Shown: positions 1-11,217, counted from the stretch's first letter. The stretch: DNA of 64,000 bases from Phanerochaete sordida (GCA_019973155.2 BPQB01000069.1:124001-188000); one strand, 5' to 3'. Numbers and translations: made by a program. The notes: generated by a model not told the origin, from the sequence alone.

Positions 1-540
1 CGCATAGACCTCCTGGCTACCGCCGGAAGCAAAGCCAGACTGTTCATTGCCCGCAGCAGCGTGTACGCAAGCGGGCTAACCTGCGAGCTGCACTCCGGGA
101 CATGAGCGAGCGGACTGGTGCAGTAGCTGATAGTGCTCACCTTCCCATTCTGCGAACAGCAGCGCACAGGACCGGTGGTGGGGCAGAAGCAGCGTCGAGG
201 CCCAACCTCTCCATGCGAACGTCAAAAGCAGCCCGCAGCACGGCGTTGTGGCGCCGGCCATCTACAGCGGATGTCACCCAGGCTTCTGCATCGCAGCGGG
301 TGAGCCCTCGGGGGCCGCCGCCCCGTCGCCGGCGCGGGCAGCACCCCAACGGCATCCCAACAGCATCCTGAGAGAGCGTGTGCCACACGCGGCAGAGCAG
401 CTGTCCATCGCTGCCGCAGCGGTCACAGGGTGCTTCGGCTGCGCGATAGATGCGTTGCGCACAAAAGCGTCCGGGGCGAAGGCGACGGGAGAGTGCAGCC
501 TCCGTCGCCGGGGTCTGCACTGCCCCGCGCCACGACGGCG
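1..540. other. Left edge, no gene resolved
   Basis: No gene can be assigned with confidence. On the minus strand a possible intron is visible, with GTGAGC at about 150 falling to an acceptor near 90. Joining across it keeps one frame open to the window edge, so the end of a gene lying to the left is possible. No family was recognised. Open frames on both strands here are dominated by Arg, Ala and Pro, as expected from base composition. Confidence 0.3.
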
Positions 541-1150
541 CGAGTTTATCTTATCGGCGCACCTGCAGGCGCGGGGTATGATCTAGGCGCTGGCGGTTCG
601 TGCTTTCTCACCCACTTTCGCCGGTCTTCTCGCGAATGGCCTCGCAGCAGTCGTCGGATATCCTCTCCGGAAGACGCAGCGAAAGTACGCTGTGTCCTAT
701 GTGAGACGTCTGCTGCAGAGCTTCCCTCGGTACGTAGAGCTTTCCTCGCTCAAATATCCTTGTCTCCGACTTTGAAGGACTGGACTCTACTCAATGCTCG
801 ACTCACCCGTTTATCTCGCACACCTCCAGAGCAGCGCTCACACCCTCCATAGCACCCACCAACCCTCGCTGACACTTCTCAGCTACGACCCCGGCGAACC
901 GTCGGTACGCCATCGATGCTGGCACCCACACCAGCACGCGGACCGCTCCCTGGCAGACCACCATTCCGCTGAGTGCTCCGCCAGCGGACCCTCTTTCCCT
1001 CTGGCCGCCAGACCTCACAGCGCAGCGCTATTACGGAGCGCTGTCTCACGCGCGCAGCAGGCGATATCCTGTTGGTCCCGAAAGCGACGACGACGCAGAA
1101 CGCCTGGGCGGCCTGAGGGGCTGCCCCGCGCCTCGTGCTTGCGATTGCGC
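540..1150. repeat. Dispersed GC-rich repeat, copy R1
   Basis: Two other places in the window match this stretch. The right part (about 770-1145) matches 1230-1632, sharing the string GGCGGCCTGAGGGGCTGCCC and the flanking GCGCCTCG. The left part (about 540-1010) matches 4230-4760, with the shared blocks CTCGCAGCAG, CTCGGTACGTAGAG and CGGACCGCTCCC in the same order. Copies are diverged and contain indels. No terminal inverted repeat, poly-A tail, LTR boundary or transposase reading frame was seen, so the class of element is unknown. Long open frames on both strands are composition artefacts. Confidence 0.7.
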
Positions 1151-1229
1151 CGCGCCGCCCCCTAGAGATAATACACCCGCTGCAGACGATATCCGCCACG
1201 GTACACAGAGTGTTCCTCACGCCCACAAA

Positions 1230-1640
1230 TCGATGTCTTCGACTTCGCGGGATAGGACTCCGCTCATTCTGCGAGCCATCTGTCCATCTCGCACACCTAT
1301 GCATGCAGCAACCCTCGTCCCCCGCGCACCGCTCAGCACCTCGCGCTGCCTTGCCCCAGCGACGAACTCGGCGCATCGTCGGTGCGCCGTCGACGTTGTC
1401 GCCCGCCGTACGGCACGGCCCGCTCCCTGGCAGGCTACCAGCCCGCTGAGCGCGCCACCAGCGAATCCTCCCGCCCTCTAACCGCCATGCCTCGAAGCGC
1501 AGCGCTACCAGCGGAACACCCTGTCGCACGCGCGCAGCAGCCGCCTTTTTGTTTGTCCCGACGGCGGCGGCGACGCAGGACGCCTTGGCGGCCTGAGGGG
1601 CTGCCCCGCGCCTCGTCCTCGCGATCGCCCGCACTAGAGG
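1230..1640. repeat. Dispersed GC-rich repeat, copy R2 (direct tandem of R1)
   Basis: This is a second, partial copy of the R1 repeat in the same orientation, starting about 460 bp after the matching part of R1. It has the same order of blocks: ATCTCGCACACCT, CGTCGGTGCGCC, CGCTCCCTGGCAG, and the long block ending in GGGGCTGCCCCGCGCCTCGT. It is also related to R3 near 4600-4700 through AATCGTCGGTGCGCCGTCGA-like sequence. The following 1640-2380 stretch has no recognisable gene. Confidence 0.7.
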
Positions 1641-2474
1641 ACGCCACGCTCGGCAGCACGCTCGCCCGCAGTTCGCGCCTCCGCTGCGGCCCTTGCGGCG
1701 CAAATAGGCTGGGCGCCGTGCGCTCTACGGCCTCCTCGACGCTGTCGGCAAGAATCTCAAACACTTTGCCTTCGGGACCCCGACGCTGCAGCGCGCGTCC
1801 CTGAGTGGGGGTGAGCCGAGTCCGTGCTGTGCCACGCACCCTTACTGACGGCGCACCGGGCAGACGGATGGAAGAACGAGTTTGGAACGGCGACGGCTCC
1901 GCGGACGACGGCAGGCCCTCCGCGGTCGAGCTAGCCGCAATGCTCGACCAGGCGCTGCTCTGGTAGAGCTCGGTAGGACGCACGAGATATTACGCGTGCT
2001 ACCAAGTCGATGCGCCGGGATATTTGGCGCGCTCCTGTGCTTGCATGCAGAAAGCCCGCATACTTGTCATGCTGCTACATGTCGTAGACGCTGCGGATAT
2101 GCTGCTCTTTGACTCAAAAAATTCAAGGTTCACAGCGTCTTGCGGTCTAGGTCTGTGTCTGATCCGTGCATGGCGGTCTACATACAGGCTGCCGCTGGCG
2201 CCGTGATACTTAGTCAGGTCCTCCTCCTCCTTTGCACTTCCCCAATTGCTCTTCTCACCTGAGCCCCCATCCCCGTACGCTGTTGAGGTATATGCTCCAC
2301 CTCGCCGGCGACGCCTAGCTCATACTTGACAGAACTCAATCACCATTATCTCCGTCGCGTGCAAGACTAGTGACTTCATACGTGTACAGCCTACAGGAGA
2401 CAATCTATCCCAACGCCCTGCCTGAACAAATCCAGGAACTGAGGCTCAGACGGCTGTGAGCAGAGGCCTTTCTT

Positions 2475-3836
2475 ATGGTCGCAGAGCTTCCCGCTGATTA
2501 TATTGATTGTATTGTAGTGGGTATGCTGTCTCTCAGAGCTGCCGTGCAACGCGAAAGGCGCGATGCCATCGAGAATCTGTTGCGTTCTCAGCATGAAGGG
2601 GCTCTATGGACCGAAAGACCCGTTTCGACGGGTTCTCGCGACGGTGACGGGCTTGAAGCGCAGGAAGACGACGACGGAGACGAAGACGACGAAGCGGAAG
2701 AGCAGCGTCGGCGCTGCGGTGTCCTTGGGACGCTCCTCGGCCGAGGTTCATGCCTTCTTGGGAACGCCACAGCGCACGGGCAGACGGAGCCATTCGACTG
2801 GGACCACCTCGTGCTCTACGAGGGCGGTAACAATGGTCTTGCTATCGTATGTCTTGCCCTGAGCCCGTGCGGAGATCTCGTTGCGACCGGGGGCTACGAC
2901 AGGGTGGTCCGCGTCTGGAACATCAAGACCGCGCAGCTGCTCCAGAGGTGGCAGTGGCACGAAGACGTCGTCTGGTCCGTCGCGTTCTCGCCGACAGGAG
3001 CCCAGGTCGCGTCGGGGTCCGCAGACACCACGATCTACCTGTGGGACCCCGCCCTCCCTCCGGGCACGAACACCCCCGCGCGCCTCGCGGGGCACACCGC
3101 CGACGTGTGGACGCTTGCGTACAGCCCCGACGGCACGAAGCTGGCGTCCGGCTCAGTCGACACCACCGTCAAGGTGTGGGACCTCACGACGCACGCGCCC
3201 CTCCTCACGCTCCGGGGCCACACGACACAGGTCATGCACCTCGCCTGGACCGCCGACAGCGCGCGTCTCGTCGCGTGCGCCGCGGCCCGCGGCATCGTCT
3301 GGGACGCCGCCACAGGCGGCCGCGCCGCCGCGCTCCAGGGCCACGTCGGCAACATCTGGCGCATGGCCGTCAGCCACGCCGGCGACCGCGTCGTCACCGG
3401 CGGCGAGGACTGCAGCGCGCGCGTCTGGGACATGCGCACGGGCCAGGAGCTCGCCGTCCTGCGCGAGCACACCGGCCCGATCTGGGCTGTCGCCTGGGCG
3501 CCGGACGACGGGGAAGTCGCGACCGGCGCGTACGACTCGAGGGTCATCGCGAGCAACTCGTGGACCGGCGCGCATGTCCACACGTTCGACGAGCGTCCCG
3601 TTATCGTCGACTCGGTCGCGTACTCGAGGAACGGCAGGTTCATCGCATCTGGCGGCGCGGACGGGAGGGTCAAGCTCTGGGACCGCGCGGACGGGAGCCT
3701 GGTCGCAGAGTGGAGGGGACATACCGACAAGTGCAAGAGGGTGGTGTTTATCAACGCAGACGAGGATATTCTGACAGCGTCGGACGACGGTACGCTGCGA
3801 GTATGGAGCGTACTAGACGTACTGCGAATTATCTGA
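2475..3836 (+). CDS. Copy A: WD40 propeller protein, 5'-truncated paralogue
   Basis: An intact 453-codon frame matches the C-terminal half of copies B-E. After a short helical lead (MLSLRAAVQRERRDAI) and an acidic Asp/Glu linker come eight WD-type repeats from about residue 113 to the end. Repeat 4 lacks the usual Asp (CAAARGIVWD) and repeat 6 lacks the closing Trp (DSRVIASNSW). The same oddities occur in B and C. The N-terminal module is missing. Upstream, 2382-2441 still aligns with the penultimate exon of copy B but has a stop and a 1-bp deletion. A donor GTGAGC at about 2442 and an acceptor before TGGGTATGCTG match B's last intron. Translation could begin at 2475 or at the Met at 2523. 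This is either a WD40-only gene or a pseudogene with an intact 3' exon. Confidence 0.75.
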   Translation: MVAELPADYIDCIVVGMLSLRAAVQRERRDAIENLLRSQHEGALWTERPVSTGSRDGDGLEAQEDDDGDEDDEAEEQRRRCGVLGTLLGRGSCLLGNATAHGQTEPFDWDHLVLYEGGNNGLAIVCLALSPCGDLVATGGYDRVVRVWNIKTAQLLQRWQWHEDVVWSVAFSPTGAQVASGSADTTIYLWDPALPPGTNTPARLAGHTADVWTLAYSPDGTKLASGSVDTTVKVWDLTTHAPLLTLRGHTTQVMHLAWTADSARLVACAAARGIVWDAATGGRAAALQGHVGNIWRMAVSHAGDRVVTGGEDCSARVWDMRTGQELAVLREHTGPIWAVAWAPDDGEVATGAYDSRVIASNSWTGAHVHTFDERPVIVDSVAYSRNGRFIASGGADGRVKLWDRADGSLVAEWRGHTDKCKRVVFINADEDILTASDDGTLRVWSVLDVLRII

Positions 3837-3924
3837 TGTATGGCTGTATATTCTCGTGGTACAGAGCGTCGAAGCTGTGATCAACACGCATATATATTAC
3901 CGTAGCTCACGGCAAAAAGGGTCG

Positions 3925-4145
3925 GGTGTGCGTCTGGTCGTGCGACTGCATGCCAGCCATGACGACCGCCCCGCCGAGGCTTGCGCTGCGGCGGCGGTAG
4001 CGTCCACGAAATCGGATTCGTCTTCCGGCTACAGATTGCAGCCCTCGGTGAGGTTGATTTTCCTCGAGCGGTTCGCGAGCAGCTGCGTGAGGCCTGCCAG
4101 CGGGATGACCCCGTTCAGGGTGTAGAAGAGCGGTCGTCGAGGAAT
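3925..4145 (-). pseudogene. Decayed fragment of a GH3 glycosidase gene
   Basis: Read on the minus strand, this segment matches an internal part of the GH3 gene at about 6800-7010. It includes peptide stretches LNGVIPLAGLTQLLAN (LNGISPLAGFTQLLAN in the intact gene), a KINLTEGCNL match and an SHDQT match to the SLDQT of the intact copy. The Trp codon after GCKL has become TAG, and the frame is broken further on. No other part of the GH3 gene is present nearby. It lies tail-to-tail with copy A, mirroring the tail-to-tail order of intact GH3 and copy B. Confidence 0.85.
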
Positions 4146-4229
4146 CGTCTCACGGAATATATAGTGAAGGCGACGACTCTGCTACGACGTCGATGATAGT
4201 GTGCAATTCTCCGTCAGCGTTCACCCAGC

Positions 4230-4760
4230 CTGGCGGTATTATCTTATCTTATCTTCGCACCTTACTGGAGCGCCCATCTAGGCGCCGGCTTCTCGTCCTT
4301 TCTCATCAACTTTGAGGTTATGCTCTCCAAGGACCTCGCAGCAGCAGCCGTACACCCTCGCAACGACAAATCGCGAGATTATACTACCTTTCACTTGAGA
4401 AATTTGCTGCGGAAGCTCTCGTCTCGGTACGTAGAGTTCTTCTCGCGCTCAGACATCGTCCTCGAGTTCGTACTTGAAGCTTTGAATTTGAAGCTTGAAG
4501 GACAGACCTCTGTTCGATGTTCGAAACACCCACCCGTTCTCGCATGTCATCTAGCGGCACTCACGCTTTTTACAGTGCCTAGCAATTTTGGATGACACTC
4601 CCCAGCCATGAACTCGGCGAATCGTCGGTGCGCCGTCGACGCTGATGCCTGCGGGAAGACGCGGACCGCTCCCTTCCAGGCTTCCAGTCAGCTCAAGTCC
4701 GATGACGCGCCTCGCCAGCGAATCGTCTCCCCTTCTTGTTACCCTGACTTGCAGCGCGGC
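4230..4760. repeat. Dispersed GC-rich repeat, copy R3
   Basis: This is the third copy of the repeat seen at 540-1640, in the same orientation. Its left part aligns with 540-800 (TCTAGGCGCC, CTCGCAGCAG, TCGGTACGTAGAG, GAAGGACnG). Its right part aligns with 890-1010 and 1345-1470 (GAACTCGGCG, CGGTGCGCCGTCGACG, GCGGACCGCTCCC). Together R1/R2 and R3 bracket copy A and the GH3 fragment. R3 ends about 180 bp upstream of the GH3 start, so it may overlap that promoter. Confidence 0.65.
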
Positions 4761-4942
4761 GCGGTCAGCTGAGCACGCATTCGTCGCCCTCGCACATGGG
4801 CTTTCTACCGACCGCGCCCTCGTGTCCTCTCCCGCGCGCTCGCATGCCAATCTGCGCCCCGCTCGCCGCAGAACCGTGACCGACACCTCGCACTCCATGG
4901 GTGATATATCCCTGGGCCCTCCACTCGCGTCGAAGCCATCCA

Positions 4943-7900
4943 ATGGTTCGCTTAACGCGCCTCATCGCGCTCGTCTGCGCGCACGGCGCCGCTGTCGCCC
5001 TAGCATCGCACCTCGAGGTCCGCGGTGACCTGCACTTCCCGCTGCATGCGCGCGGCACGAACAAGGATGGCTCGGTGCCGCTGTACAAGTCCGCGGACGC
5101 GCCGATCGAGGACCGCATCGCGGACCTGCTGCCACGCATGACGCTCGAGGAGAAGGTCGCGCAGCTGTACGCCCGCTTACCCTCCCCAATCCCGCCTGCT
5201 CTGACCCGAATCATCCCAGAATCCAGGGAGATATAGACGGCTGGATGAACATGACGGACCCGCTCGACGACACGCTTGTGTTCAATTCGACCGGCCTGCA
5301 GGAGACGATGGCGCAGAAGGCTGGCGCTGTCTGGGCGGGCTACCTCGCGCCCTGGAGCAAGATCGTCTTTGCAATCGAGACGGGGCAGCGCTACCTCATG
5401 GAGAATACCACGCTCGGCATCCCCGCGATCTTCCAGACCGAGGGTGCGTCTTTTTCTCCCTTGTCTCCCTCTGGCGGCGGCGCTGACGAAGGGCAGGCCT
5501 GCACGGCTTCACGGACAACGGAACGATCTGGCCCTCGCCGATCGGGCTCGCGGCGTCCTTCAACACCGCACTCCTCCAACAAGCCGCCGCGTCGATCGCA
5601 GATGAGGCCGAGGGGCTCGGCTACGCGCAAGCTTTCGCGCCTGTGCTCGACCTCTCGCGCGAGCTGCGCTGGGGCCGCGTCGAGGAGAACTACGGCGAGG
5701 ACCCGTTCCTGTGCGTCGTTCTTCATGCTGAGAGGGCACGTTGCTGATGAAGTGCTAAAGGACGGGAGAGATGGGGCACGCGTATGTCACCGGGCTCCAG
5801 AGCGGGCGCAGGCGCAACGCGAGCTCGACGGCGGTCGCGCGCGTGGCGGCGACGTGCAAGCATTTCGCAGCGTTTGGCAGTCCACAGGGCGGATTGTGAG
5901 TCGCGACGGTGTCTAGGTCTTCCATCTGCTAACCGTGTGTCAGAAACATCGCCCAAGTCTCGGGCGGCGAGCGCGAGCTGCGGACGACATACCTGAAGCC
6001 GTTCAACCGCGCATGTGTCGACAGCCTGTCGATCATGACCGCGTACTCGAGCTATGACGGCGTGCCTGCGGTTGCGAACACGCGTACGCCATTCCCTCAT
6101 TCCGTCCGAACGCAGCTGATGGTCCTGTCCTTGCGTAGATCTGCTCACGGACATCGTAAGTGGTCAGCTGTCGTGCTAAAGAGGTTCGACACTAACTCAT
6201 CATGCAGCTGCGCAACGAGTGGGGCTACCAGTACTTCGTGACGTGCGACGCGGGCTCGATCGACCTGCTCATCACGACGCACGGCACCTGCGCCGACAGA
6301 GAATGTGCCGCGCGCACGGGCATCGAGAACCTTAGTGGGGAGATGGGCGGCGGGACGTACACGTATTTGACCCTTCCTGGTGCGAACGCTATTTCGACTG
6401 TCTGGACTGCATGCTGACCGTAGAGACAGACCAGGTTAGGGCCGGGAACATCAGTGTCAGCTACATTGATGACACTGTGAAGACCATCTTAAGGACCAAG
6501 TTAGCACTTGGGCTCTTTGAAAGTGCGCTTCCTGCTTTGATAACGAGACATCGCTAACTGTTTATGCAGACCCGTACCCATACGATGACTATCTGGAAAC
6601 CCTTCGGACCTCGCAAACGAAGGAGCTTTTGCATCAGATGGAGCGCGAGACGATTGTTCTCCTCGAGAACCGCAACAACGTGCTGCCGCTGAGCAAGGAC
6701 ATCGGCTCTGTGGCGTTGATAGGTCCCCAGGTTGACCGTGTTACGGTGCGAGACTTTGTCAAAGTTGCCCTTTTCCACGTACTGAGCCTCGAGCTAGTTC
6801 GGCGATTACGTCTTCTTCAACGCCTCGCTGAACGGCATCAGCCCTCTCGCCGGTTTCACGCAGCTGCTCGCGAACAGTTCTACCAAGATCAACTTCGCTG
6901 AGGGCTGCAAGCTGTGGTCGGAGGACGAGTCTGGGTTCGCTGACGCTGTCGCCGCCGCGCGCGCCTCGGAGGTCGCGCTCGTCATGGTCGGCACCTGGTC
7001 GCTCGACCAGACGCTGCTTTGGACACCGGGCACGAACGCGACGACGGGCGAGCACGTCGACCTGTCCGACCTCGGCCTCGTCGGCGCGCAGCTCCGGCTT
7101 GTGCAGGCCGTCCAGGCGACGGGCGTCCCCACCGTCGTCGTGCTCGTCAGCGGCAAGCCCGTCGCGGAGCCGTGGATCCAGGCTAGTACGTGTTTCTGCG
7201 TGTGCGTGTAGTCGAGCTGGCGGTACTTACGGCTGCTTCAGACGCCGACGCGGTCATTCAGCAGTTCTACCCCGGCGAACTTGGTGGACTCGCCTTGGCC
7301 GAGGTTGTCTTCGGCGACGTCAACCCCTCAGGCAAGCTTCCCGTGTCTTTCCCGCGAAGCGTCGGCACAACCCCGGTGTTCTACAACTACATCAAGGGCA
7401 GCCGACCACTCGACCCAGGAATGGTCTTCGACAATGGCACGCTGCTATTCGGGCACCAGGTTCGTGCTTTGTCGCTCCGGGCGGCTAGCTGGCGCTTACG
7501 TCTGTCTGCGCGCAGTACGTCTTGGACAGCCCAGTGCCAATATGGAGCTTCGGGCACGGCCTCAGCTATACAAGTTTTAATTAGTAGGTTCTACGAGACT
7601 GGTATTCGCGTTTGGATGCTGATTACGCACATCTGTAGCACGGACTTGACGCTGTCGAAGGCGACCATCGGCGCCAGCGAGGACTTCTCGGTATCGGTGA
7701 CCGTTCACAACACTGGCAAGCAGGATGGGAAAGAGGTCGTACAGGTATGCATACCAATTTCCTTGAGGGGTGCGATCTCTTACGATATATTCAGATCTAT
7801 GCGACCGACCTGGTCAGCTCGGTGGCCACGCCGAACCAACAGCTTATTGGGTTCCAAAAAATTGACATCCCGTGGGTGCTCTATAGACGCTGAAGCGACT

Positions 7901-8079
7901 GGGATGCTGATGTTCTCTCCAGCGCCGGGTCCTCTCAGACGGTCACCATCCCTGTCTTGTCAGAGCAGCTGGCCGTATGGACCATCAAGAACACCTGGGT
8001 CGTCGAGCCTGGACAGTTCCTGATCAAAGCCGGGACCAGTGATCAGACGTTCTTGAGCACAACGTTGACAGTGTCGTAA
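4943..8079 (+). CDS. Secreted GH3 beta-glycosidase (beta-xylosidase/beta-glucosidase type)
   Basis: A hydrophobic signal peptide (MVRLTRLIALVCAHGAAVAL) begins at 4943. About a dozen short introns follow; the first runs 5167-5219 and joins QL to IQGDIDGWMN. The GH3 N-domain is recognisable: LGIPAIFQTEG, then GLHGFTDNGTIWPSPIGLAA, then APVLDLSRELRWGRVEENYG, and CKHFAAFG. The probable nucleophile is the Asp of FVTCDAGSIDLL. The C-domain follows: RETIVLLENRNNVLPLS, ALIGPQ, VPTVVVLVSGKP, and a fibronectin-III-like tail with KQDGKEVVQ. The likely role is extracellular release of xylose or glucose from hemicellulose or cellulose oligosaccharides. Substrate cannot be decided from sequence. Its 3' end lies about 110 bp from the 3' end of copy B, tail-to-tail. 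Exon joins near the C-terminus are less certain. Confidence 0.9.
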
Positions 8080-8188
8080 GGACGTAGCGAAATATACTCG
8101 GCTCTCTGCGTTCAGCTACGTACATATACTTGGACACTGATCTGAACTTCGACACTCTAGACTACGAGAATACACAGCGATACATACG

Positions 8189-10868
8189 TCAAATGATCCT
8201 CAGTACGTCTGTTACACTCCATATCCGCAGCGAACCGTCATCAGACGCTGTCAAGATATCCTTGTCTCCATTGATAAACTCCACCTTCTTACACCTGTCG
8301 GTATGCCCGCTCCACTCTGCGACCATGCTCCCGTCGCTCCAGTTCCAGAGCTTGACCCTCCCGCCCGCGGTTCCAGATGCAATGAACTTGCCGTTCTTCG
8401 AGTACGCGACCGAGTCGACGATAGCGAGACGCTGGGATAACTTCCGTCGGCACTGACCGGTCGACGCATTGCTGGCAACGAGCGTGGAGTCATACGCACC
8501 GGTCACAACCTCTTCGTCGTCGGGCGACCACGCAGCAGCACAGACCGGGCCGGCGTGTTCGCAGATGACAGCGAGCGATTGCCCAGTGCGCGTGTCCCAG
8601 ATGCGCGCGCTGTGGTCCTCGCTGCCGGTGACGACGCGGTCGCCTGCATGATTGACTGATATGCTGCAGATGGCATCTCCGTGGCCGTTCATCTGCGCGA
8701 TCTGCTCTCCAGTGAAGGCGTTCCAGATCAGCCCGCAAGCGTTGGCGATGGTCACAACACGCTCGTTATCGGCCGTCCAGGCGAGGTGCACGATCTCCGT
8801 CGCGTGCCCTCGGAGCGTAAAAAGAGATTGATGCGTGGTGGCGTCCCACACTCTGATGGTGGTATCGACTGAACCAGACGCCAGTCTCTTGCCGTCAGGG
8901 CTGTACGCGACCGTCGAAACGCCGGCTTTATGCCCTTCGAGGCGAGCAGGGGTATTCGTTCCAGGAGGCAGGGTAGGGTCCCAAATGTAGATCACGGTAT
9001 CTGCGGAACCCGAGGCGACTTGGGCTCCTGTCGACGAGAACGCGACGGACGAGACGACACCTTCGTGCCACTGCCACTTTTGAAGCAGCTGCCCCGTCTT
9101 TAAGTTCCATATACGGACGATCTTGTCGTTGCATCCGGTCGCAGCGAGATTTCCGCACGGACTAAGGGCAACGCTTGTGATAGTCGACGAACGGTCGTCG
9201 TGCTCAGAGAGCAGAAGGTGATAACAGTCGAATGGTACAACATGTCTGCGTGCTGCATCTTTCCCAAGAAGACATGAACCTCGGCCGAGGAGCGATTGAG
9301 GGATACCGCTGCGCTGGCGCTCCCCTTCTGCGCGCGCATCTTCATCATCCTGAGTATTAAGAAATCCACTGCTAGAAGCAACTAGCGGGGGGAATTGTTG
9401 AGTCTGCTCAGAGACGTGCTGGGGAGGCCGCAACATATGCTCAATGACAGCGCGCCGTTGTCGTTGAACGAGAACTCTGAGGGACAGCATTCCCACTGCG
9501 GTATCATCAGCGCAAAGCTCTGCGTCCAAGAGAACAACCCTGCGCTCACAGCCGTCATCAACCTCAATTTCCGGCTTTGTTCGTACTAGCCAGCGCATCA
9601 GGTCCTCTTCTGCAGGCTGCATTTGCATTAATCCGCAGTTAGGGCCAGAACTATGTATCGCGAGTTTACATACCACAGACAAGAAGTTGACATCGGCATC
9701 AGACGCAATGGCGACTTCAGCGTCCGAGCTCTGGATAAGTATAAGCAAGGAGGCACCAACTGATACGATTCACTGACCTCCATGATGTAGTCAAGCAGGA
9801 TGTCGACGGGGCCTCTGACCTGTAAGAAGTCAGCTTGGCCTGGAAAACCCTGTGTATGGACGTACTTGGATAGCATTCTCATCGTAGGGATAATCGGCCG
9901 CACTACTCGCGAGAACTGCAGGGGTCGTATCACCATCCCTTCCGACATCCGGCAGGTGATGGGGGCCACCTCCGGCTTGAATCTGGCGCGGAAGAAGAGA
10001 GAAAGGGAAGATGCGATATTTTGCTTTGTAGTACGGGAGAAAGATGCACTGGTCCTCCTCCGTATCGCCATCATGGGCGGCCCCCTCGGCACCTGCGGTC
10101 CAGCTAGGCAGTCTGAGCAAAGGACCCGCGCGAGAGTCCACGCCGGGCGTAGTCTTTGATTGAATGGACAGGGAACGACCGCGGTCGGCGATGGATACGA
10201 CCGTACCAGTGATTTTTTGCGAATCTCCCACTTCCCTTTCTTGAAAAGCGGCGACAGTCCAGTCAGGGGTTGTCTGCACTGTCCCACGGAGGAGTATGAT
10301 GTCTAGCTTTGTCATGTCTAGCCCTTTGGCCGCCGCTTGCTTCATCCAGTCGCTATGGTTTTTCTTCATATATGAAGGGAATACTCGGTTCGGGAGAAAC
10401 GAGTGCGACATAGCCGGGCGGTTGAGCAGCAGCATTGCGCCCGTATGGTTCGTGCAAGTAAACTTGTACTCGACAATTTCGTTGGTTCCATCGCTGTAAA
10501 GAGTATTACACAAGCGATGATATTAGCATGTCATATAAAACGCACACTTCTGAGGCTGCCAATTCTCGTGTTGCTTGGACTCGGACTCCGTGGGTGAGCA
10601 CTCCGTCGGCTGGAAGGTCTGCCACCCTGTCGTCGTGGAGCTGCTCGTCATACTCAACGACATCGTATTTGAACGAGCTTGACCCAGGGTCTGGCTGTTT
10701 GGTGCTGTTGAACAAGCGTCGAAAGTGGCCTTGGTGTATGTATCCTACATCTCCCCTCTCAGGAACGATATGATTCGGCGGTAGCGGCTCAGGGTGCCAA
10801 ATTGGGTACCCATGTCCCAGGGGCAAAAGCTCTTGTGCGTACACATACGAGGGATGAGGGGGTGCCAT
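8189..10868 (-). CDS. Copy B: N-terminal module + helical module + WD40 protein
   Basis: Six exons (10868-10546, 10493-9866, 9819-9778, 9730-9674, 9616-9550, 9495-8189) give an in-frame protein of about 807 aa. Exon 1 has GHGYPIWHPEP and RGDVGYIHQGHFRRLFN. Exon 2 has LLRGTVQTTPDWTVAAFQ and DQCIFLPYYKAKYR. These two parts form an uncharacterised module that I recall as common in agaricomycete proteins. Three tiny exons encode a helical stretch (VDILLDYIME, SDAEVAIASDADV, DLMRWLV). The last exon carries a short helix, a linker and eight WD repeats, the fourth and sixth degenerate. There is no signal peptide or membrane segment, so it is probably cytosolic. Function is unknown; the propeller suggests protein binding. 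The final exon looks noticeably less GC-rich than copy A, its closest relative here. Confidence 0.85.
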
Positions 10869-10982
10869 GGTGCTCGCGGTTGGTGTGAAACCAGGGGGAG
10901 TGCCGCATGGGAGACTCGCTGCAATGCTCGAAACTTCCTTCAGGCGACGACTGATAATGGCCGCGCAGGAATGATGGGCGGC

Positions 10983-10992
10983 AGCTATATAA
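10983..10992 (-). promoter_or_regulatory. Possible TATA element of copy B
   Basis: On the minus strand the sequence reads CCTTATATAG, about 115-120 bp upstream of the copy B start codon. This is a plausible distance for a fungal TATA element. The 349-bp space between copies B and C holds nothing else recognisable, so it must contain the copy B promoter and the copy C 3' end. No experimental support. Confidence 0.35.
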
Positions 10993-11217
10993 GGCCTCGG
11001 ACTCAATTCTCGCACAGCCTACGTCTTATTAATGAGGCAAGGCTGTTCACTGAACCTGTGTTTGTAGGGAGCCATCGATGCCGGATGAAGATATGGATGG
11101 ACCCCTTCCACAGACCACCGCACGAAAGGGATTTTTACAGAAGCCAAATATCGTACACTCGTCTACCAGTCCCTATCCTGTATATTGAACAAAGCAACTA
11201 ACGGTTCGGACAAGTGC

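Noticed and set aside
879..1703. 274-codon minus-strand frame with an internal protein repeat
   Set aside because: The internal repeat is the R1/R2 DNA repeat; there is no domain, and the frame is open because of base composition.
1435..1983. Minus-strand frame reading KVFEILADSVEEAVERT
   Set aside because: Part looks helix-like, but it overlaps repeat R2, lacks splice or start support and is Arg-rich elsewhere.
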